Shown here in pieces: positions 23,301-34,300 of a stretch of DNA of 64,000 bases. Numbering within the stretch: the first letter of the stretch is position 1; every line of letters starts with the position of its first letter. This DNA comes from Perkinsus marinus ATCC 50983 (lineage: Eukaryota; Perkinsozoa; Perkinsida; Perkinsidae): NCBI RefSeq assembly GCF_000006405.1, contig NW_003215766.1, positions 462,587 through 526,586 on the forward strand, written 5' to 3'. A program made the translations under genes and the position numbers. The notes under the pieces were generated by a model. That model was not told the origin of the DNA, made no database searches, and saw only the letters and a program-made list of their open reading frames with translations.

Positions 23301-24213
23301 GAGGTTGCTACTCTCACTGTTAGCGCTGGGTTGTTCAGCGGAGATGCCAAAGGGAGGTAGAAGCAGCAGAGCTGAGCTCATGCAGCAACAGGTAGAGGCG
23401 TTCGGTTCTGCGGTACTCACGTTGAATTCAGTCTGCCGGTCCGATGGGAGGTTCACGATCTCTAGGACAACCCTACCCTGAAGTGACCAGCAGTACGTTT
23501 TACCATTATCAGCTGAGCGTTGCGGTTAACAGTAGTGTACAGTATGGGAGAATATGCACATGGTCAACTACATGTGTTGGTGACAATCTGAAAATTCTAG
23601 GAAAATTTTGGAAAATTCTTATATGTTCCGGTACACCTCTACTTTGAGAAAAGCGAACACATATTCCTCCACACAACCATCGAGCCGAGACCTTACCTCA
23701 GTCTGTGAGGCTGGGTCCGTATCACAATAAATAAAGGGAGAAAACTCCGGTGGGGGATCAGCACCAGATAGAGTAGTAGCAATGAGGAGTTTGTGGTAAG
23801 GGTTAGCTCCAGCAGCACAGATCCCAGCCACTGCAATATCCTCATAGTGGGCTTCACATTTCTCCTCTGTCCCTGAGGAAAGGCAACTCCGAGGACCCTG
23901 GGTGAGAGTTCCTTACTCAGGTCGCCAGCACATCCGAACTCCGGCAGGTGCATATGAAGGGAAAGGGCAATACTGGGCGTTGAGATGAGGGACTCCGACG
24001 GCTGTAAGATAACTGTGAGAGTTGATAGGGCCTGTAAGCGGGTTCGTGAGGGTCTGTACAGGTGAGCCAGCGGACCTTAGGGCTGGAAGGGCTGTAGGCC
24101 AGCGTAGATACATAAAAGGTAGAGGGGTAGGAAAAGGTATTGGAGGGACCCCCGAGGGCCAGCGGTAAAGAGTAGATAATGGCAACGACCACTGTGGTCA
24201 CGGCCCAACACCG
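17340..24213 (-). CDS. very large secreted/type I membrane protein with repeated extracellular modules
   Basis: I do not recognise a named family. The first exon begins at 24213 (MRCWAVTTVVVAIIYSLPLA), a clear signal peptide. Many exons on the same strand follow, with internally similar beta-rich modules that repeat themes such as LTVRVATSSGG, WTLTFTVADGK, IYLTLPGF and VVRLHLPGF (the LPGF motif recurs at least twice). Near the C-terminus one helix, LYFTLGVIMTTVALILLGSC (about 17.85 kb), looks like a single membrane anchor, followed by a basic cytoplasmic tail. The final exon (17466-17340) joins in frame across the 218-nt intron 17684-17467, which holds A6. A7 and A8 also lie inside. The assembly gap and a 19-C run interrupt the model, so exon order in 19.6-23.9 kb is only approximate. 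A cell-surface or adhesion role is inference. Confidence 0.6.
17488..17653 (+). mobile_element. family-A element, copy A6
   Basis: Left end CAGTGTTGAGATATATG, right end TTTTCCTACACTG. It lies in the last intron of the large surface-protein gene; subtracting it leaves a 52-nt intron. Confidence 0.8.
18707..18832 (-). mobile_element. family-A element, copy A7 (shortened)
   Basis: Contains the diagnostic GCACATGGTCAACCACATGT end and a TATATATTCCAACACC end, but the middle is shortened to about 125 bp. Located between exons of the large surface-protein gene. Confidence 0.7.
19894..19912 (+). repeat. 19-bp poly-C run
   Basis: Uninterrupted run of 19 C. On the coding (minus) strand it reads as poly-Gly within the large surface-protein gene. 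Length may be inexact because homopolymers this long are hard to sequence. Confidence 0.9.
20885..20984. other. assembly gap (100 N)
   Basis: Exactly 100 N, the convention for a gap of unknown size. It interrupts the large surface-protein gene, so the true distance and the exons inside are unknown. Confidence 0.98.
23540..23670 (-). mobile_element. family-A element, copy A8
   Basis: Left end CAGTATGGGAGAATATGCAC, then the GGTCAACTACATGTGTTGGT segment, ending near ACACATATTCCTC. It lies in an intron region near the 5' end of the surface-protein gene. Confidence 0.72.
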
Positions 24214-24861
24214 CATGGTATAGCTCAACTGACCGAGGAGGTTATCAGTTACTTATAGAATTCCAGAACAGTCACTAGACTCAACATAGGATGAGGCACA
24301 GACAAAGGTCTTTCTGGATCTGCACCACACAAGAGAACCTTTCACATGGCATCAGTTGAGCCAACCTCACTTTGGGTCTTGCAATCTTTGATACGTTTCG
24401 ACTCGTCAAACCGAGATTGGATGCAGGGAAGGTGTGGTAAGGCCCGATAATCACTACTAGACACTGCTACTGAGCTTATATTAGAAGAGATAATTACGTG
24501 AGTAACTGCCAAAGTTGCACAGATATCGATAATAAGATAAAATCCAACGAAGCCAACTGTGTTCCGTTCCGCATGGCTTCGTACTCCAGGAGTGGCGAGA
24601 AGACTTCACCAGGTGAGCGGACTTCATGGTTTATCCAACGTTGAGGAAATAGGAGTTGCGCTCAGAGCAGCAAGATCATGTGTAGAGAAAGCTGCCGAGG
24701 GATTTCGTCGGCCATGGAATTTTCCCGCCTCAATTGCGGCTTGCAATTATCCAAATGCTCATTTCCCGACGGAGCGATGCATTTCCCAAACGTTGTTTGC
24801 TCATGGACCGCCTCACTCGCGGTGCATTAAAGACTCAGTTGTTTTGACATTAGCATCACCA
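24214..24861. promoter_or_regulatory. divergent intergenic region, putative bidirectional promoter
   Basis: About 650 bp between the start of the minus-strand surface-protein gene and the start of the plus-strand YEATS gene. This is the only divergent strand switch between the two large gene blocks, so it should hold promoters for both. No TATA-like or initiator motif can be assigned with confidence. A plus frame is open from 24559 into the YEATS start but shows no conserved sequence. Confidence 0.4.
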
Positions 24862-26614
24862 ATGGCACATCGGCTGATTGGAGCCACTCTAGACGTACCA
24901 ATAGTGGTAGGCACGTACGCCTTCAAGAAGGATGAGAATCTCTACCGATGGCATGCACTGGTACGTCCTAGATACCACGCTTCCCTCAACATACCTTTCA
25001 GGTCAGGAGTGGTCAACTTGGGGCGCCATTGGAGGATTTATCGTGATACTGGCCTTCTTCGCATACCGCTCCATGGGTAACTCGTAGATACATCATCAAG
25101 CGAGTTGACTTCCAATTGCACGAGACCTTCTCTGTGCCTCAAAGGACGGTCGAGAGTACACCATTCATGGTCACTGAGGAGGGCTGGGGGGAATTCGATA
25201 TTGTCATTACCATACACTTCGTGGACTCCAGTGAGGCCCCAGTCCAGACAACACATAAGCTCAAGTAGGCTTCACATTAGTAGGAAGTCGTCGCTATCAT
25301 TGGAGTATCACCCTCATGACGTTAAATGGCGTAATGCTCTGGGTGAAATATGGGGAATGTGGAATGTGCTTTTAACTTATGTTTTTCATATCACGGGTGA
25401 AACTCCATCGTATAAACGTTGCTGATAGGAAGAAATTCCGGCACGATTTGCTAGGTTGCATCACGACGCCAATACGACCGGTATCAATCCCGGAGCGAGC
25501 CCAGTGGTACCAGTAGAGTCCTCCAGTGAGGACGAGAAGCGGTACGCTGTGGTCAATGAGGCCTACATGGAACTGCACTTTGAACACCCTCATGCATGGT
25601 TTTATGATGCTGTAATAACGAGGGATATGCGTGAGTTAAAACGTTTCAACGAGTCGATGTGGGAAAATATGCACATGGTCAACTACATCATGTAGTTGAC
25701 CATGTGAATATTTCCCCTCAAAATTTCCAGATTGTCACTAATACATGCAGTCTACATGTATTAGTGACAGTCTGGAAATTTTGAGGAAATTTCGGGAGAG
25801 CCTTGCTGGTTAGTGCACACTTCTGCCCGAAATCGTGTGTGAACTTCTGAGCTCAGCTGAGGAAATCAAAAAATATATTCCAACATTGGAGTTTCGCCCG
25901 TGATATTAAAAACTCTAGTAGAAGACACATTTCACGACTACCGCATATCGCGAACATCGCGTTTTTAGCACTTCACGTAAAACGGGTGAGACTCTATTGT
26001 CACGAGTTGAGGGGGAAATCACAAGTCAACGATGGGTATCATGGATGTCCTCTTACTGGCAAGGTACAACGGCACAGGGAGGAGCATAAGATACCAGTGG
26101 CTCTAACGGACCGACCGTCTTGGATGACGGATGCTATCAAGGCGTCATTTGATGCTATTACTCCGTTTTTCCAAGAGGTAGCCCTCCTCCCCCGAGCTCG
26201 TGAGTTTGAGGTTATGTCAGTTCGATGATCGTGAGGAGTTCGAGTACCTCTCGGAAATGGAGGCGTTCGTGGACCAGCAGATAGCTTTGTTGCAGATGCA
26301 GTCGTCTATGGCCGAAACGGATTACCGTAAGGATTTTATAGAATCTTCATACTGCGCGCGCGTCAGGATTCCTATGATTGTGTTGATGGCCTCATTCTAG
26401 GTACTTTACATTATCATATATTCCAGTGTCAGAGCCGACTGCGTGATCTTGAGGATAGTCTTAGCTCCAGTAGGACTCTCAAGTTGTTCATCCTTATAGT
26501 ATTCGCCTTGTCTCTTCAGTGCATGGGGGAAGGGTCAACAGCGAGTTCGGAGGTAGTAGTGGTCAATGCGCCCTTCGGGGCCATGGGATGACGTGCTCTT
26601 GGATGGAATCATAG
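24862..26614 (+). CDS. YEATS-domain chromatin protein (GAS41/YAF9-like)
   Basis: Reader of acylated histone lysines, normally in NuA4/SWR1-type complexes. Exons: 24862-24960, 25002-25042, 25088-25264, 25455-25630, 26026-26177, then from 26221. The start MAHRLIGATLDVPIVVG matches the family. The YEATS core follows in order: YRWHALV, YIIKRVDFQLHETF, FMVTEEGWGEFDIVITIHF, then HKLKL; the Trp-Gly-Glu-Phe of the acyl-lysine pocket region is present. Next comes VVNEAYMELHFEHPH, resembling the GAS41 post-YEATS helix, and a charged probable coiled coil (FEYLSEMEAFVDQQIALLQM). Intron 25265-25454 holds B3. Intron 25631-26025 holds A9 and B4 and would otherwise be about 55 nt. The last exons and stop (about 26614) are tentative. 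A longer upstream start at 24559 is less likely. Confidence 0.87.
25354..25406 (+). mobile_element. family-B element, copy B3 (truncated)
   Basis: Only the right half is clear: GTTTTTCATATCACGGGTGA followed by AACTCC. It lies in the YEATS intron 25265-25454. Confidence 0.65.
25656..25889 (-). mobile_element. family-A element, copy A9 (compound, palindromic)
   Basis: Begins GATGTGGGAAAATATGCACA and ends TATATTCCAACATTG. Two perfect or near-perfect palindromes are stacked inside: CATGGTCAACTACAT meets ATGTAGTTGACCATG at 25674-25704, and GAAATTTTGAGG-type arms flank ACATGTATTAGTGACA at 25716-25790. This looks like a partial second copy inserted head to head. Intronic in the YEATS gene. Confidence 0.78.
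25888..25995 (-). mobile_element. family-B element, copy B4
   Basis: Left end GGAGTTTCGCCCGTGATAT, right end AAAACGGGTGAGACTC. It abuts or overlaps the end of A9. Same YEATS intron. Confidence 0.75.
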
Positions 26615-26619
26615 TTTTC

Positions 26620-27507
26620 CGGTTTTGGAGTGTTCAGTGGTGCATGCGGTGGTGGAGGGCTTTTTTCGGATTTTGCGGTTTTTTCATCAGATTTGGCCGA
26701 GGTTCGCTCTACGGCGTCGAGGAAGCGAATTCGAGTTAAGAAATGAATTTTATGTACACTACCTTGCAAAGAACGATGATGTTACTCTTTCGAACACGGG
26801 AACTTTTCCATCCTAAGAGAAATGTGAGGGTTGCATTAATAGTTGTTGACCAATCGTATTGGACGTTGCAGCAAAAATTTGCCAGCTCGTCTCGCGGAAT
26901 TCCTTCAAGGCTTGGTAGCCGCACAAGACGTACTCCTCGTGTGAGCGTCACAAAGGTAGGCAGCGTTGTCATGACGGAAGAGAATCGTTCAATGGAAGCT
27001 TTCTCATTCGCAGTTGTGGTGAATTATGGCCGCTCATGGAGGCACAGTCTTGACTGCAGGTCTACTCGCTTCTGGTGCGTGTATGGTGATGTTGTCTCTA
27101 CGCCAGATGTCGTATTCCTCTCCACAACTGCCGGTCGTCCATGAGGATTATTATAGGCAGCATTGTCATGGGCCTCTGGATGGTTCCTGGGCTCGATGCT
27201 GTTGGTCAGATCCTCGAAAAATGCTTGGACAAAATATTGTAGACGCTAGCAAACAGCTATCGTGATGATGAGAATTATGTGCTTGCTCAGCTCTATGAGT
27301 TTTCCTCTGCGTTATCAACTGGTCCGTGTTGTCAATTCTTCTCTACTACAGCATCTGTAGTGCTCCTCGGCTGTGCTTCCTGACGCTACAGGATTTGGAC
27401 CTTCATTGTGACTGGCTGGGAGTATCGTTGGACGGATGGTTGGCACGCAGTGTGTGATACTAATCATTATTATAATCGGTGTCTTTTCACTCGCCCATGC
27501 GGAATGA
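26620..27507 (+). CDS. unresolved gene, possible small membrane protein
   Basis: Several short plus-strand frames suggest exons but no consistent model could be built. A frame from 27027 (MAAHGGTVLTAGLLASGA) has a hydrophobic stretch. Another (IIIGSIVMGLWMVPGLDAVG) follows at 27148. A third near 27430-27507 ends in a strongly hydrophobic helix (VGTQCVILIIIIIGVFSLAH) and a stop. Together they could make a multi-pass membrane protein. The family is unknown. If the last exon is real, its stop lies inside the start of the APC4-like gene. Confidence 0.3.
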
Positions 27508-30500
27508 ACTCGGCAGTGATCCTCTCCTGGTACCGGAACAAGACTCGGCACACCTCGCAGATGAGCCGTTGTCGATATTTTCTGAAAGGCCTGCCGAAGG
27601 CCTAGTGGGACCTCTTGTGTGGTGCGACCATATGGACCTGTTAGCCACGATGCATGTCACCCCACAGGAAGGTGCTGCATCATCCACTCACGCTTCTATG
27701 CAGTGTGGGGGAAATATGTACATGATCAACTACGTGTTAGTGAAATTCTGAGGATTTTTTTGGAGATTTTCTCGGTTTTTTTCTCGGCACACTCCTACCG
27801 GAATTCGTATACGAACTTTCATAACCAGTGAGGAAACTCCTGAGCTCAGCCGAGGAAACCAAACGTATATTCCAAAACTCCTTCTACGTCGCATCGGGCT
27901 CTGTATTAGGCTTCTCTGATGGGCTCAGGTCGGTCAGTAAAAGTATGGAGATTATTGAGCGACGAGAAGACGCCATCATGTCTCTTCAGCTATAAGGGTC
28001 ACAGTGCAGACTGGCACCCCTCAGCAGTGGCGTGGTCTCCACGGTAGGGCCAGGCGTACCGTAACTCGGACAATCTCGGGAGGTCAGATCCTTGTCGCAT
28101 CCAGAGCAGTTGCTAGGTGTCGGCGACGAGAATGGCGATATAGCATCGGTCTATGTTGAGCAGAAGAATACTAGAGCTGACACCACAATGGCTGTGCTCA
28201 GACGAGCACACAGTGCTAAGGTCGTTGCCATGGAATGGGTGAGAAACATACAGGATGCTGTCTCTCTCGATTCACGAGTTCGCTGGTGTCCACAGCGGAC
28301 ATTGCTTCACGTAGGTGCTCACCCCGTTCGTGGTTGACGAGTCGTTGAATGGAGACCACTGCTCTTTGATTAACTGGCCGCATATTCGAAATCTTGATGA
28401 TGTTCGAGATGCCAACAGAAGAGCTCTTGAGAAGGCTGACACTGTTGTAAGACTTAATTAGTGGTCGCGGACGCCGCCGGCTATCTGCCTTCTTCGTGTA
28501 TTCGGCTCTTGTAGTTATCCGGAATTTCCGAGAAGCGGTCATCATCAGAAGTAGGGTACTTGGTAACACTTTCTGAGGAAGGTCATCTGAGCGTTCATGC
28601 GGAAGGCCTTGCTCCTGTTCTCAGCTGGACAATGTACCAAGCTGTTATCGAACCCATCAGGATCATCATTCGTATTCAGACCATCCCCGTCTTTGCTAGA
28701 GGGAGGAGGGTGTGTCTATGGTCCGCTACTGAGGGTATCATCCGACTTGAACACGATAGCAGTCTTGCGTACCTACGCAGAGACCAATGCGCAGGAGATT
28801 GTATTTGTGGACACGAGCCAGGTCTTGGGCTCTCGAGGATTAGTGGGTTGCTCGTTGCGGTCGGCTTGGTCTGGTCACTGGTTGTCCCGATCAGGCGGAT
28901 TACGCAAAGTTGGTGTTGGGCCTTCAGCAGTTACAGCGGTACATTGTGGATGGTATCAATATCCTCCTTCACGGGCCGTTGAAGAGCGCGGCGGCGGCCA
29001 TGAAGAAACTGGTCGGCCCACTTAAGGCGGAGATGGAGGAGGAGGGAAAAGAGGCAGTCAGAAGCATACGTCTTTGACCAGGCCTTCTCTCACACGGTGA
29101 TTGGCCAGCTGGGGTTTTTATCAGGAAGATGATGTCGTCGCCCGAAGTGTAACAGAAGAGCTAATTAGATGCTTCCATGGACTGGGTGTGCCTAGCCCAG
29201 CTCTTTCGAGGGCTTTGGAGACTATTGGCTATCAAACACAAGCATTACAAAAGTTACAGAGAGAGCTTACTGAGGTAAACAACGATAGTAATGTCACATA
29301 GCTGTTCTTGTTGTTGTCATCAGGCTCTGGATATGTTCAGTGTTATATGTGCTCATCAGCTAGAACCAGCAGTGGACACGTTGATGGCCTCTGCACATAG
29401 CATTAGGCTTATGGCACATAATGATCATTATGCTGCTATATTGGGTGATGACCAGCTGATCCTACTCTTGGTTAGTCTATAGTGATGGTCAGGTGACGGT
29501 CATGGAGGGCTCCACTGGGCTATCGATCAGCTCCTGACTGCAGGGGAACATTTGACAGCTTTGCTTGATGAGGCCTCCTCACAAGTGTCTTATGCTATTG
29601 GCTGTGAGTCCGACAGCAAGGGTGTGTTACTGAACCTTATCCACCGACAGAGTCTGCCTGATGCAGTGATCCATAGGAATCGTCTGGTCTGTCAGGTGTG
29701 GCTCTGCCTCTAATAACCCAGCTCGTGCGATGGCAGCGCATGGGTGAACGTCTGGGGGAGATTGATGATGTGGAGTTGGACGAGAAGGAGAGGGTATGTT
29801 GCCTCCCTCCCTAGGACAGCATTTCTCCGTTTTGTCGTTCTAATATGATTATGGTTATCATAGGTCTTACAGTTCGTACAGGCTGTGCACGTGAGCTCGA
29901 CATGGCGATGCGGTAAGAATTTGGATCACCTGAAAGACACGATAAGATTAGTGGGCATACACTGGTGCGATCAGCTCAGTAGCGTTGGCTCAGTTCGGCG
30001 AGGCTGCAGCTACTAGTAGCGACTCGCAGATGACCCTGCGGAAATGCGCGGCTGACATTGGAGCCATATTGATAGATCTAATGAGCTCCCAGAGGATCCT
30101 CTGTGGCGAATCCTTGCGCGTTTTCGATCAGACTCTTGAAATCAGCAGAAGGTGCTTGAATGATAGGGGTTGCACTCAAGAGGCCAATTGTTCAGGTCGT
30201 ACGCATGCGCACGAGTGGACGAGAACAATAAGACGATCACCTCGCAGAGTGTGGATACTTTCGACTCGCCTGTAGACGCACGATGGGTAGCTTGTCTCTG
30301 GTTGGTCGCTGCTATACATAGCTGGATTTCATAAGGACGAGCAACACACTTTGCCGACACGGTCAAAGGCTAGCGAGATTTTGAGGGTGTGTTGGAGTGA
30401 CTCAGTCGAGGATCCGCTAGAGCCGGACTCCCACCTATTCTACGTTGAAGTGAAGCGATCAAGGCGAAAGAGCAGAGGCCTCACTAGTGTGTTGAAGTTC

Positions 30501-30536
30501 CGTGGTGAGAAGATGATGATTAGCATGCATGGATGA
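27497..30536 (+). CDS. anaphase-promoting complex subunit 4-like protein
   Basis: APC4 is a scaffold subunit of the APC/C ubiquitin ligase that drives mitotic exit. Exon 1 (27497-27655) gives LVWCDHMDLLATMH, joined across the 254-nt intron 27656-27909 (holding A10) to GSGRSVKVWRLLS and AVAWSP. A 44-nt intron leads to LLGVGDENGDIASVYVEQ and AMEWV, a WD40-type propeller start as in APC4. Downstream VTLSEEGHLSVHAEGLAP, LQQYIVDGINILLHGPLK (28.9 kb), then ELIRCFHGLGVPSPALSR and ALDMFSVICAHQLEPAV (29.2-29.4 kb) follow the helical APC4 bundle. The C-terminal exons after 29.7 kb are ambiguous and the end is uncertain (30.5-31.3 kb). Identification rests on domain order and short resemblances, not on a diagnostic catalytic motif. 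Confidence 0.7.
27701..27880 (-). mobile_element. family-A element, copy A10 with 8-bp target duplication
   Basis: Starts CAGTGTGGGGGAAATATG and ends TATATTCCAAAACTC. The flanking octamers CTTCTATG (27693-27700) and CTTCTACG (27881-27888) differ at one base, a good candidate target-site duplication. It lies in the first intron of the APC4-like gene. Confidence 0.85.
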
Positions 30537-31346
30537 GGCCGTCTTCCCGAAGGTGTACGTGTTCCTGCTCCAACGCCTACTGCTTACACCCTCGCTCCCC
30601 ACGCTAGAGTGTCTTGGCTGCTGCCGAAGATATACAGAGATGGACAGGTGGGACTCTGGTGTCCATGGGGGGAAGGAGTATGGCTGCTTAGGTCCTTAGC
30701 CTTCTGTTGCATACGCATACTACAAAGCCGGTGATGGACATGTTCAAGAGGTCTTGCGTAGATGATGATAGCGACCATCAGATGTCGGTCTGTTTGGTCA
30801 GCCTTGAGGTAAGGGCTCAAGGGCTTAGGTAAATTGAGTGTTGTCTTCAGGGCTCGCCTCGCCTGCCACGATATACGTCACAGAATTGTGAGGTCCTCTC
30901 CAAAGTGCCACCAGTGATCAGTAGGATCCTCCCGTCTAGTGACTATCTTTGGTCGACTCATACCACAACAGCGCCTCTTCGTGGCCTGGCATCTGTGTTC
31001 GAGAATAGGTGAGTGGCATGATGAGATCCCTCCTACATCGTAGTCGCTGTAGGTGCAGCAAACTTCTCACACTCGATCTTGAAGGAGGAGCTCACGATGA
31101 TAGTGGAGAGACTGTCAATCCCATTATGAAATTGTTTCATTGAATACACCAACGGGCCGAGCTAGAGTTTAGCAAAGGAGACTGAGTGGTCTTGGAGAGC
31201 CCACGATCCGGGGAAGGACGACTCGACTGAAGCTCACTACCTTCCTCTCCGGAGAATGACCTCTGACACTGCTAAGGTCGACTATCTAGAGCGCTGGGCT
31301 AGGGTGGGCCCTCGCACGCACACGTGAGTCCTCTACCACAAGAACA
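30537..31346. other. region without a firm gene
   Basis: Several short plus-strand frames (for example around 30870-31010) could be last exons of the APC4-like gene, but none joins convincingly. A short Pro/Leu-rich frame is open on each strand. Nothing else was recognised. Confidence 0.4.
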
Positions 31347-34300
31347 TTGTTATACCCCAGTACCTCCAGTCAGGCGTCGTTGAGGTCACTCCTGGCTGGG
31401 CGGAGAGAGAAAGATGCCTTGGTCGACACGATTCCGATGGAGATGCCTTCTGCCTTGAAGACACTCACCAACTCTCGGCCAGAGACCTGTCGCGCCGCTG
31501 ACTCCCTTATATCACCGAGAACGGCCGTAGTGGCGAGTTTCGGGACTCCACTACTGCCTAGAACGATACTGGCCGATGCAGCCTCTGAGGAATTCCGTGA
31601 TGCACTGAGAGCAGTTCGACCGCTCATCATGGAGGATATCGCTCCTGTTCACGTCGAGTTCCCAGAGGTGCGGTATCAGGAAAATCCCTCAGCCCGTCAA
31701 CCATCAATAAACGTTGATCATGATCTCGAGCTGATATGCCATTTATCCGCACCGGAGGTGCCGAGCCTCGCCGATCTATTGGAAGTGGACTGGCTGGACT
31801 CGATAGGGCCGGTTCGGCCACGACTTGTGCCGCCTCAAGAGGCCCTGACTTTGGAAGATCCGTCGCCTGTGGCTACCAGTGCTGACTTGAGCGTCCATGC
31901 CTTTACGAGGAGGCAACCTGCTAGCCTCATCGTTGAAGAGTTTGAGCTGGACCCGATACCGCTGCCCTTGGAAATAGAGAGTGTCCCATGGCTTCCCAAG
32001 CAGGATACCTCAAGAGCTACGCTCATGGTGAGAGAATCTAGATCTAGTGTAGTGTAGATCGTCTCCGTTCAGGCGTTCAGCCTGGAAGAAAAGTCCGCCG
32101 AGAATAGTGACGATCTTCATGACTTACTCACTCGTTTTTCACAAGAGTGCAACCTCTCTCTAGAGATACCATCATGGACATCGAAAGTGCCTACCCGGCA
32201 ACAAGTGGCATGTCGGTCCGAACGTCCTGTGTTCGGCCCCATCGGCCTGGCCTGGTCCACCATCGATTGCGGACTCAACTCACTGATGCCTAATGAGCTA
32301 TCTATAGATCTGGACAGCGTCGCTCTAAAAGACGATGAGATCAGCGAGCCCCATGATGCTTTGGATGCTGTGAAACGTATCTTCCGACGGGAGCTATCGG
32401 CCATTCGTCGCGGAATGTGGGAACAGGCCATGCTTTGGGACAGCTCCTGGAGTGGGACCGCCTTGGGTATCCCACAGCCACCAGAGCTGCCACCTCTCGA
32501 TTGGCTCGACCACACGCCGTCAACCGCTCCCTTTACGCCATTACTTGTTGAGCGGGAAGTCAGCACCTTGACCGATGCGGCACAGACTGAGTTGTTGAGG
32601 AGATGGACGCGAGGGCGTTCGGTTTCAGAGCTCCCACGATTGAATTTGTGCATTCAATCGTGGGAGCTCCTCATGACATCGGCAGTGGAGGCCATCACCT
32701 TGGTTGACACTGAGAGTTGCGGTGCACCGGTGACGAAGCTGACACCCACACAAGAACAGGATGAGGACATTTTCGAGGAGGAAAACTGCACTTCGGAGAC
32801 ACCGAGCACTCCCCCTCCGGGGCTAGTATCCTTCAAATCCGACCGACCCAGCAGACCCGCCACGACAGGATGGGAACGCGATGCGGACTGTGTGTGCGTG
32901 AGGAAGTCAATCACCATCAGGAGGGCCGCAAAGGTGCGCGGGACGGACGACCTCTCCCACTAGAGGACCTCCCTGGTGCTCTGCCATTGATAGTGCTGGA
33001 ATCGTAGCTATGGTTAGATAATCCGAGTAACGGACGAGCCTAGTGCTATAAAGACCCTCCGTAATTTCCTTTCTAAGCAGTGGGAGAGACTGCGACGTTT
33101 CTGTGGGATGTAACAGCCCCTAATGTTTCCTTCGATTGGATTTACCCCACCAGGCACGGCTTGGGCGTGCCGGAGTCGCAGGTGTCTCGTGCTGAGGCTG
33201 AGCAGGTATGGCGACAGTCACTCTCTAGAAGGCCGCAACGAAGTGCTCAGCAGTTGTAGCTGATCTAACAAAGATGCTACTGTTGATGACTCTAAGACAG
33301 GTGTTCGCTAGCGTTGAGGTGCATAGTGCTCATCACACTCCTCGAGGCCTTCGCTAGTTATGGCAGTGTAGGATTGCTGATGGCAGCGAGAGCTGTTCCC
33401 AATGAGTGACGATCAATACCTCTAGATCTCGCAACGTTGTTTACTTTTAGGTACCACAACGCTGATGCCGACACCCTCGGTGGGGCTCTACTGGAGCTCC
33501 TCTCGCGGCTCGAGACGTCTAAAAGTGTCCTTGCTCAATGCCCCATCCTCCGGAGCCTCAGAGATCTCCTCACTGGATCTAGACAGGTCCGCCGAGGGCT
33601 CTCCGTCAGTCCTCACGAAGGGGCCTCTTGTAGATCAACACCCTTGCAGTTGTCGTGTCATCGTCAGCTCTGGCTGAGAACTATGAGAAGGTTACTCGAA
33701 AACTGTTAGGAATGATAGGGGAGGACATCAGTGTCTTGAACACTGCGGAAGCACATGGTCGGTCGGCCTCTCTCTTTGCAGTCGATGAAGATCTCCTCGG
33801 CAGATACCGTTTCAGCCGGCCGTAAGGTTCTTTGCTTTGTACCGCAACGGAGCATCCTTCCAGAAGCAGTAATTCCCGAGGACGGCTCAGTGTGCTATGC
33901 ACGAGATCCGAAACTGTGCGCCCTGCTAAGCAGGAACGACGTCACGGTTGTCGGCTTCGAGGCCCTCCTTGACGTGGAGAATTCCAATCCTGTAAGGAAT
34001 GCTGATGGTATCCATCGGCATCTCCGGAGTAACTAGGTTGTGTTCGACCTCATCAAGTTCCATATCCGTCACCATAGTGATCTTTCTTCATCTTCATTAT
34101 CGGAGGGGACTTCGGTAAGGACTCTCGACGTTCAGAGAGCTGTACCGAGGGCTTACTCATGGTTTCTCTCACCCCTGTTCACGTAGCTCTTCTCACGTTC
34201 GGAAGACCATTTGACCAGGTGAAGCAACTTTATAGAGCTCAGGTACGACTCAGGTCGTCTGGTTCCGATGAGCTCGAGCGAGCTCTCAGGGCCGGCCAAA

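Noticed and set aside
32117-32653. 178-codon ORF on the minus strand
   Set aside because: Antisense of a longer plus-strand frame with better-structured composition and consistent neighbours on the plus strand.
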